18,004 nt of DNA from contig CAZXLA010000061.1 of NCBI GenBank assembly GCA_964641895.1, positions 1 to 18,004 of the forward strand, read 5' to 3'. Source of the DNA: UBA2421 sp964641895. GTDB taxonomy: Bacteria > Planctomycetota > Phycisphaerae > Tepidisphaerales > Tepidisphaeraceae. Positions 1 through 4,580 of this stretch are shown here, in pieces (the stretch's first letter is position 1; every line of letters begins with the position of its first letter). The translations under genes and the position numbers were made by a program. Under the pieces are notes generated by a model that worked only from the letters and a program-made list of their open reading frames with translations, ran no database searches and was not told the DNA's origin.

Positions 1-219
1 GCCCCGGCCAAACCCGCCGACCCCGCCGACCAAACCCTCTTCCGCGACCGCGACAGCGTGGAACTGTCGGGCGTGCAGGCGTTCCTGCAAACGCTCAAAA
101 CCAACGACATCCGCGCCGAAAAGGTGGCCGAAATTAAATCGCAAATCGCCGCCGACACATACGAGTCAGAAGAAAAGTTCGACATCGCCGCCGACAAGCT
201 GCTGGACGACGTGCTGTAA
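1..219 (+). CDS. flgM: FlgM-like anti-sigma-28 factor, C-terminal part (5' end outside window)
   Basis: Frame 1 is open from the window edge to a TAA at 217-219 and gives 72 residues. The segment DSVELSGVQAFLQ followed by RAEKVAEIKSQIAADTY and IAADKLLDDVL matches the C-terminal sigma-binding half of FlgM: a serine/leucine start, a K(V)xxIK..I..G/DTY turn, then a short helix ending in ADKLLDD. FlgM holds the flagellar sigma factor (FliA, sigma-28) inactive in the cytoplasm until it is exported through the completed hook-basal body. The N-terminal residues seen are Ala/Pro/Asp-rich, as in the disordered FlgM N-terminus. The true start lies left of the window. A stem-loop with a T run begins 49 bases after the stop. 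Identification rests on pattern recognition of the family; the C-terminal motif is strong. Confidence 0.82.
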   Translation, partial: APAKPADPADQTLFRDRDSVELSGVQAFLQTLKTNDIRAEKVAEIKSQIAADTYESEEKFDIAADKLLDDVL

Positions 220-262
220 CGACGTCGCTGTTGCCCGACGCTCAATGGAGCGCCGCGCCTCG

Positions 263-288
263 TAGCGACGCCCGTCCCCGGGCGTTTT
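263..288 (+). terminator. Stem-loop with T run downstream of flgM; also a TAGCGA-head repeat
   Basis: A 6-bp stem CGCCCG/CGGGCG (269-274 and 279-284) with a four-base loop is followed directly by TTTT (285-288), 49 bases after the flgM stop. This fits a short intrinsic terminator for flgM. The same stem is preceded by TAGCGA (263-268), the head shared with hairpins at 4505 and 17735, so it may be a dispersed repeat that also works as a terminator. The T run is short. Confidence 0.5.
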
Positions 289-333
289 GAATGCGAAGCC
301 ACGACAGCAATTGGCCGAGACGGCCAACGCGAC
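263..333. repeat. Inverted pair of REP-like hairpins, copy 1
   Basis: The left hairpin (TAGCGA plus a 6-bp stem, 263-284) is matched on the other strand by a second hairpin at 311-327 (7-bp stem TTGGCCG/CGGCCAA, loop AGA on the plus strand) flanked by CGCGAC (328-333), an imperfect version of the head in reverse. The 71-bp arrangement is close in size and design to the 65-bp pair at 4505-4569. No transposase gene for such elements is visible in the window. Confidence 0.55.
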
Positions 334-363
334 AACAATCCAGCATTCCAACACTGCACCCGC

Positions 364-397
364 CGCGCCCCGGAAACCAAATGGTAACCGGGGCGCG
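364..397. repeat. Strong perfect hairpin (10-bp GC-rich stem)
   Basis: CGCGCCCCGG (364-373) pairs perfectly with CCGGGGCGCG (388-397). The 14-base interior can add three further pairs (ACC with GGT) after an A/A mismatch pair. It lies between the convergent ends of flgM and the glycosyltransferase gene. On the plus strand it is followed within two bases by GTTTTG, so it could back up termination of flgM; on the minus strand no T run follows. Confidence 0.6.
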
Positions 398-448
398 ACG
401 TTTTGTTCCTGCCCCCTTCGCCCGGCCTGCGGTGAGCTTGCCGAATCG

Positions 449-477
449 TACCCCGGGTGAGGGCCGGGGTGAGGGTT
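449..477. repeat. 29-bp repeat, copy A
   Basis: This 29-bp sequence matches 539-567 at 25 of 29 positions by direct comparison and in the same orientation. Both begin TACCCCGG and end GTGAGGGTT, with the four differences all in the middle. Read on the minus strand it would encode Asn-Pro-His-type peptides, a hallmark of a dispersed repeat that I recall from many planctomycete genomes. Confidence 0.65.
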
Positions 478-537
478 CTTGTGGAAAGCCGAAACCCGTA
501 TTTGCGAAAACAATTGCCCCATTGTGAAACGCGCCCG

Positions 538-2892
538 TTACCCCGGTTGACGGCGGGCGTGAGGGTTGTCGTAAAATGCCAATTCGCCTTCTCTCACTTC
601 TGTATCGGCGTTGTCCGCCTGATCACCGATAATCTGAAGCACGCCGGATGAATCAATCATCGCGCTGCCGGTCAGGCGAAGTCTTGAATGCAAGAGTTCG
701 ATGTGAGTCTGAAATTTCATATTTGCCTCGCTTGTACAATCAGGCTTCAGCCGCACCCGCAGTACCGCCAGTGCGGGGCCGGGCGATTGATTTGCAGCGA
801 ACCAAGCGACTTGTCTTGTTGAAAAGGTGGCGGGCGTAATGGCGGTTAGCGGTTGCGTGGCCGCCTTCTTCGCCTTGCGTTCTTTGGCCGCCTTGCGCGC
901 CCTTGCTTCGTTTACTTCCTGTCGGCGCAGACGCTCGGCGCGCTGCGTGGTGGCGGCTCGGCGGGCGACCAGTTCACGGCGCTCTCTGGCGGCGGCGGCG
1001 AGACGGCGCTCGTCGCGCTGGGCGCGCTGAACCGCGGCCAGCTTTCGTTCGACGAAGGCCTTTCGTTCGGCGACCGCAACCTTGCGGGCGGCGGCGTCGC
1101 GACGGGCGACGAACGCCTTTCGCGCCGCAATCGCTGTCTTGCGCGCCGCTGCCTCACGGCGCTGGGAGGCGGCGAGCTGCTCGGGCGTCTTCTTCAACTT
1201 CGCGGCCGTCTGCTTCTTTGCCGCGTGCTTCTGAATCGGTAACTCGCGCCAATCGACACCCGCCGGCGGGGCGATGGTTTGAATGCGGCATAGCTTCCAG
1301 CCGCCGGCAATTGTGGCGAGCGTTTCCGTCGAGCGAATCACCCGGCGGTCGATCATGCGGGCGATGTCCGGATCGACCTCCCGATACGGATCGCCCGGAA
1401 GCACGCCAAACGGAATCTGTTGCTCGACCAGAATGTTCGCATAGCTCCGCGGGCTTTTGCGTGGCGGAAGCAGCTCACGCTGCATCATCACGTCTCGGCC
1501 GGAAAGGAAACGAAGCACCTGTGCCTGAGGCCCGATCACGCGCTGGCCGGCGGGAACGAGCGATCGAATCTGCTGAGCCATCGCAATCGTGGGTACGAAC
1601 TTGCCATTGCGATAGCTATCAACAAAGGGCGTGGTCCGCTGCTCGATCACAAACGGCAGCACCTTTCCGAGGTTCAACACCGTGACCAGGGCCAGCCCGA
1701 GCAGCAGCGCCAGTTCTCCCGCGCCGCCGCCCAGAAGCCGCCGGACGTGCAGCAGCGCGGTGAGCCACGCCAGCAGCAAAATGGGCATCACCATCAGGTA
1801 ATAGCGCGGCGTGGTCGTGAGCAGAAGCGTCACGGCGACCGTGCCGAACACCAGCAGCGTCCAAAGCGCGTGACGGCGAAAAAGCAGGGCAACGCCGATA
1901 AAAAGCCCCAGCGACACCAACGTGCTAAAGCCCCACGGCAATCCCTGGCCGAGGAACGACTCGGGGAAATTCTCCGTCAGCAGCCGCGGGATGTTGTGGG
2001 CCAGGCGGGTGAACAGCGCGGGGGCGCGGCTGTCGGTGTCGGCGCCGGCATCCTGCAGAACGGCCAGAAACTCCTGTTCGTACCCGCCGCCGAAAATTCG
2101 CCAACTGCGGGTGCGCGGGTCGAGCATGAAGACGATCGCCACGACGGCCAGCACGACCGCCCCCGCGCTAGCCGAAGCGCGATCGCGCCGGCGGATGAGG
2201 TTGACGCCGGCAACGGCCAGCCAGGCGACGGCGATCACCCAGAACGTCGGCCGCATGCTCGCCGCCAGCAGAAGCCCGCCGGCGCACAGCGCCAAGGCGC
2301 GCACGAATCGGCCGTTTGTATTGGCCCGGCGCAGCAACTCCCAACCGAACAGGGCGACGACCGTGCCGAACAGAAAAGGGATGTCGGTGAGCAGTTCGTG
2401 CGAAAGCTGCACAAACCGCGAGTTCACCGCCAGCCCGAAAACGACCGCCGTCGCAATCCACGGCGGATAGTGCAGCCTGATCAGTTGATACAGAACGACG
2501 AGCGTGCCGGCGCTCAGCAGCAGCATCATCACGACGGCCGGCCAGGGCGCAAACACGCTTTGCCCGAACGCCTCTTGCACGCCGGCGAGCAGAACCGGCA
2601 GTCCCGGATAAGCGGTGTTGGTGGCAAACTCGCCGAAGTGGTATCCGCGGCCGCTCACCAGGGCGTCGGCCAACCCGCGGTAGAGTGAGGAATCCAAGCC
2701 GATGCGCCACTGGCCGTTGAAGCTAACGAGTTGAATCAGCCCGCAGAGGATGAAGAGGGCCACCCGGTGCTTCTCGATCGCACGGGCGACCCACGAATCG
2801 GCACAGCTCAAATCTGGTTCAACGATGATCGACGATTGCCGGGGCAACAGCGGGGCAGTGGAAATATTGGGTGCCGAGCCCGAAACCGACAT
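538..2892 (-). CDS. GT-C (ArnT/PMT-like) membrane glycosyltransferase with basic Ala/Arg/Lys coiled-coil tail
   Basis: The 784-residue protein has about ten hydrophobic segments between residues 44 and 415. An early loop reads GLDSSLYRGLADALVSGRGY (65-84), where the Asp followed by an L/Y..LA..L..G.GY pattern is typical of polyprenyl-phosphate-sugar dependent GT-C enzymes. RYY and LLLAWLTAL near 363-380 resemble the last GT-C helices. A soluble segment (about 430-540) follows. Residues 554-678 are almost entirely Ala, Arg, Lys and Glu, predicted to be a long basic helix, and contain a 19-residue tandem duplication (578-596 and 597-615, 14 of 19 identical). The last 100 residues look repeat-derived, and the TAA sits in a 29-bp repeat. 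There is no Shine-Dalgarno, but a promoter-like sequence ends six bases before the ATG. It starts 60 bases after the DUF1501 stop. Donor and acceptor are unknown. Confidence 0.8.
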   Translation of the reverse strand: MSVSGSAPNISTAPLLPRQSSIIVEPDLSCADSWVARAIEKHRVALFILCGLIQLVSFNGQWRIGLDSSLYRGLADALVSGRGYHFGEFATNTAYPGLPVLLAGVQEAFGQSVFAPWPAVVMMLLLSAGTLVVLYQLIRLHYPPWIATAVVFGLAVNSRFVQLSHELLTDIPFLFGTVVALFGWELLRRANTNGRFVRALALCAGGLLLAASMRPTFWVIAVAWLAVAGVNLIRRRDRASASAGAVVLAVVAIVFMLDPRTRSWRIFGGGYEQEFLAVLQDAGADTDSRAPALFTRLAHNIPRLLTENFPESFLGQGLPWGFSTLVSLGLFIGVALLFRRHALWTLLVFGTVAVTLLLTTTPRYYLMVMPILLLAWLTALLHVRRLLGGGAGELALLLGLALVTVLNLGKVLPFVIEQRTTPFVDSYRNGKFVPTIAMAQQIRSLVPAGQRVIGPQAQVLRFLSGRDVMMQRELLPPRKSPRSYANILVEQQIPFGVLPGDPYREVDPDIARMIDRRVIRSTETLATIAGGWKLCRIQTIAPPAGVDWRELPIQKHAAKKQTAAKLKKTPEQLAASQRREAAARKTAIAARKAFVARRDAAARKVAVAERKAFVERKLAAVQRAQRDERRLAAAARERRELVARRAATTQRAERLRRQEVNEARARKAAKERKAKKAATQPLTAITPATFSTRQVAWFAANQSPGPALAVLRVRLKPDCTSEANMKFQTHIELLHSRLRLTGSAMIDSSGVLQIIGDQADNADTEVREGELAFYDNPHARRQPG
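539..567. repeat. 29-bp repeat, copy B, containing the glycosyltransferase stop codon
   Basis: The partner of 449-477, 25 of 29 bases identical. Its first two bases complete the TAA stop (538-540, minus strand) of the glycosyltransferase gene, so the final residues of that protein are read from the repeat. Confidence 0.65.
730..775 (-). repeat. Probable dispersed repeat read as an Arg-Leu-Lys-Pro-Asp peptide
   Basis: On the minus strand this stretch encodes LAVLRVRLKPDCTS within the glycosyltransferase C-terminus. The V-R-L-K-P-D peptide is one I associate with translated intergenic repeats in several soil-type phyla. It contains the short palindrome GGCTTCAGCC (743-752). Composition and sense differ abruptly from the Lys/Arg-rich region just upstream. 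Only one copy is in the window, so repeat status depends on a genome search. Confidence 0.4.
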
Positions 2893-2898
2893 GATCGC

Positions 2899-2926
2899 AT
2901 TGTCGTGTGCCGCGCGCGCGCGTCAA
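2899..2926 (-). promoter_or_regulatory. Sigma-70-like promoter for the glycosyltransferase gene, leaderless layout
   Basis: On the minus strand TTGACG (2926-2921, five of six to TTGACA) is followed by a 16-base spacer and GACAAT (2904-2899, four of six to TATAAT). Six bases later comes the ATG at 2892. A -10 box six to seven bases before the start codon is the known layout of leaderless genes, which fits the missing Shine-Dalgarno. The spacer contains an uninterrupted alternating CG tract (2911-2922). The element sits in the 60-bp gap after DUF1501, so the glycosyltransferase may be transcribed separately. Confidence 0.5.
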
Positions 2927-2952
2927 GTCTGACCCGACGCTTGCGGCGTGCC

Positions 2953-4476
2953 TCAACCGCCGAGCATGAAATCCAGATATCTCGGTGAGAAGCGTGCGAT
3001 GTTCGGGAAAATCGTCTCGACCTCAAGATCAGTAAACCCGCCGAACCATTTGGCGATGGTGGCGGCATACTGGTCGACGCTGGTGGTGGGAATCCATCGT
3101 CCCTGACCGACGTCGACGGCGGTGTTGCCCAGTGCCAGGTCGGGCATGGTTCCGTAGAATTTTCCGCCGTCCACCGCGGCGCCCATTACCATGGCGTGAC
3201 TGCCCCATGCGTGGTCGGTGCCGGTGCCGTTGAACGCAAACGTTCGGCCGAAATCACTGCTGGTGAACAGCGTTACTTTATCGGCCAGCCCGAGTTCGAT
3301 CATGGCGGCGTCGAACGCGGTCATGCCCTGGCTCAGTTCGGCCATTAAGTTGCGATGCGCGTTAAGCTCGTCGTTGTGCGTGTCATATCCACCCACGCTG
3401 GCGAAGAAAATCTGCCGTTGATACGCGACTGGCACCGCCGGCGTGCCAGTGGTTCCCCAGCCGCCGTTGGAATGGGCTTTGATCATGCGGGCGATCGTCC
3501 GCAACTGGTTACCTAAGCTGGTACTAAGCCCGGCGCCGGTCGGGGTGAAATTGGTGGCCAGCGGGGGATTGAGCGTGTTGTTGAACACCCCACCCACGGC
3601 GGCGGCGGCTTCCTGGCTGCGCTTGCCCATGCGGGCATATTCGCGGTCGAACAGGTTGGGGTGGTTCACGCCGTCGTTAAACAACTGCTTCATGATGCTG
3701 ATGCGCGAATTCGGGTTGGTTTCATCATTGCTGCCGTTGCCGGTGGCGAACGAGGTAACGGTGCCGTTGCTGTTCACGCTGTACTGGTTGACGGAGTTGC
3801 CCACTTCAAACGTGTTGGTCCCGCCGACGGTGAGATTCATGCTGACGGTGGTGCCGGGGTTCGCGCCGTACGCGGCCGACATGAGCATGTCTGCACACCG
3901 GCCGCCCCAGCCCGTTTTGGCGGGTTGATCGGGAATGCTGGTCATCCATTCCACCTGCTGATCATTATGGCTGAACAATTGCGGCGGGCGGATGGAAGGC
4001 GTGCTGTTGTAGGTCGCCACGTTGGGAATGGGAAACGTGAGCGGGCCGACGTTGGTTACCACGGCAAGCTTGCCTGAATTAAAAAGGCTCTGCATGCCGG
4101 GGCAACTCGGGTGCAATCCCCACGTTCGGCCGTCGGAATTGGCGACGGTGATCGGGATGACGTTGCCCGGGTTCGCAGGGTCGGCCGGGTTGTAATTCGG
4201 AATGGCGATCGCGCCGCGGGCGGTCGAATACTTGGCGTAGTCGGCCACGCTGGTGGGGATGACCATGTTCGAGGCGTCGTTCCCGCCGTAAAGAAACAGG
4301 CAGACGATCGCCTTGTAGTCGCTAAACGCGCGGGTGGTGTCGGCGGCGAGGGCGGCGTTGATCATGCGCAGATCCCACACGGTGCTGACCATCGATGCCG
4401 TGGTCAGCGCCGCGCATCCGGCGGCCAGAAAATCACGGCGGGTCTGTTCGTCTTGCTGCTTTGTTCTGCGAGCCAT
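2953..4476 (-). CDS. Tat-exported DUF1501 family protein
   Basis: The 507-residue protein matches the DUF1501 family (Pfam PF07394, alkaline-phosphatase-like fold clan). It begins with a twin-arginine signal, TRRDFLAAG at 12-20, followed by a hydrophobic stretch and an AALAA cleavage-like site near 45, which predicts folded export by the Tat system. Family hallmarks are LFLYGGNDASNMVIP near 60-74, the VGGYDTH segment, FTSSDFGRTF, DHAWGSH near 420 and GKFYGTMPDL. The start is fixed by GGAGG five bases upstream (4482-4486). It lies 104 bases downstream of the DUF1800 gene in the same direction, the usual pairing of these two families in planctomycetes. The biochemical function of the pair is not established. 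The gap between them holds a REP-like hairpin pair. Confidence 0.9.
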   Translation of the reverse strand: MARRTKQQDEQTRRDFLAAGCAALTTASMVSTVWDLRMINAALAADTTRAFSDYKAIVCLFLYGGNDASNMVIPTSVADYAKYSTARGAIAIPNYNPADPANPGNVIPITVANSDGRTWGLHPSCPGMQSLFNSGKLAVVTNVGPLTFPIPNVATYNSTPSIRPPQLFSHNDQQVEWMTSIPDQPAKTGWGGRCADMLMSAAYGANPGTTVSMNLTVGGTNTFEVGNSVNQYSVNSNGTVTSFATGNGSNDETNPNSRISIMKQLFNDGVNHPNLFDREYARMGKRSQEAAAAVGGVFNNTLNPPLATNFTPTGAGLSTSLGNQLRTIARMIKAHSNGGWGTTGTPAVPVAYQRQIFFASVGGYDTHNDELNAHRNLMAELSQGMTAFDAAMIELGLADKVTLFTSSDFGRTFAFNGTGTDHAWGSHAMVMGAAVDGGKFYGTMPDLALGNTAVDVGQGRWIPTTSVDQYAATIAKWFGGFTDLEVETIFPNIARFSPRYLDFMLGG

Positions 4477-4481
4477 GATGG

Positions 4482-4486
4482 CCTCC
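4482..4486 (-). promoter_or_regulatory. Ribosome binding site of the DUF1501 gene
   Basis: GGAGG on the minus strand, five bases before the ATG at 4476. It confirms the chosen start and shows the gene can be translated independently of the DUF1800 gene upstream. Confidence 0.8.
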
Positions 4487-4504
4487 GGTTTTATCGATCT
4501 TTTG

Positions 4505-4571
4505 TAGCGACGGCCGTCTCGGCCGTGGAAACTGGAAACATCGATGACCGGCCGAAACGGCCGGCTCTACA
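4505..4571. repeat. Inverted pair of REP-like hairpins, copy 2, between DUF1800 and DUF1501
   Basis: The left arm has TAGCGA (4505-4510), then stem CGGCCG, loop TCT, stem CGGCCG (to 4525). The right arm, read on the minus strand, has TGTAGAGC, then CGGCCG, loop TTT, CGGCCG (4571 down to 4549). Each arm is itself a hairpin and the two arms are inverted copies of each other, the arrangement of REP/BIME elements. It starts nine bases after the DUF1800 stop. In mRNA it could protect the upstream message or reduce readthrough into DUF1501. Confidence 0.7.
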
Positions 4572-4580
4572 TTGTCAAAC

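Larger units (their letters stand above)
220..537. other. Gene-free repeat-rich intergenic region between flgM and the glycosyltransferase
   Basis: No convincing gene lies in these 318 bases. They hold an inverted pair of TAGCGA-type hairpins (263-333), a strong 10-bp-stem hairpin (364-397), and the first of two related 29-bp repeats (449-477). The flanking genes are convergent, so both transcripts end here. Short open frames in the region have no start signal and run across the repeats, so I regard them as chance. Confidence 0.6.

Noticed and set aside
1420..2688. A 422-codon open frame on the plus strand.
   Set aside because: It is antisense to the membrane part of the glycosyltransferase and yields a His/Gln/Arg-rich product without domain, which is what a GC-rich membrane protein gives in reverse.
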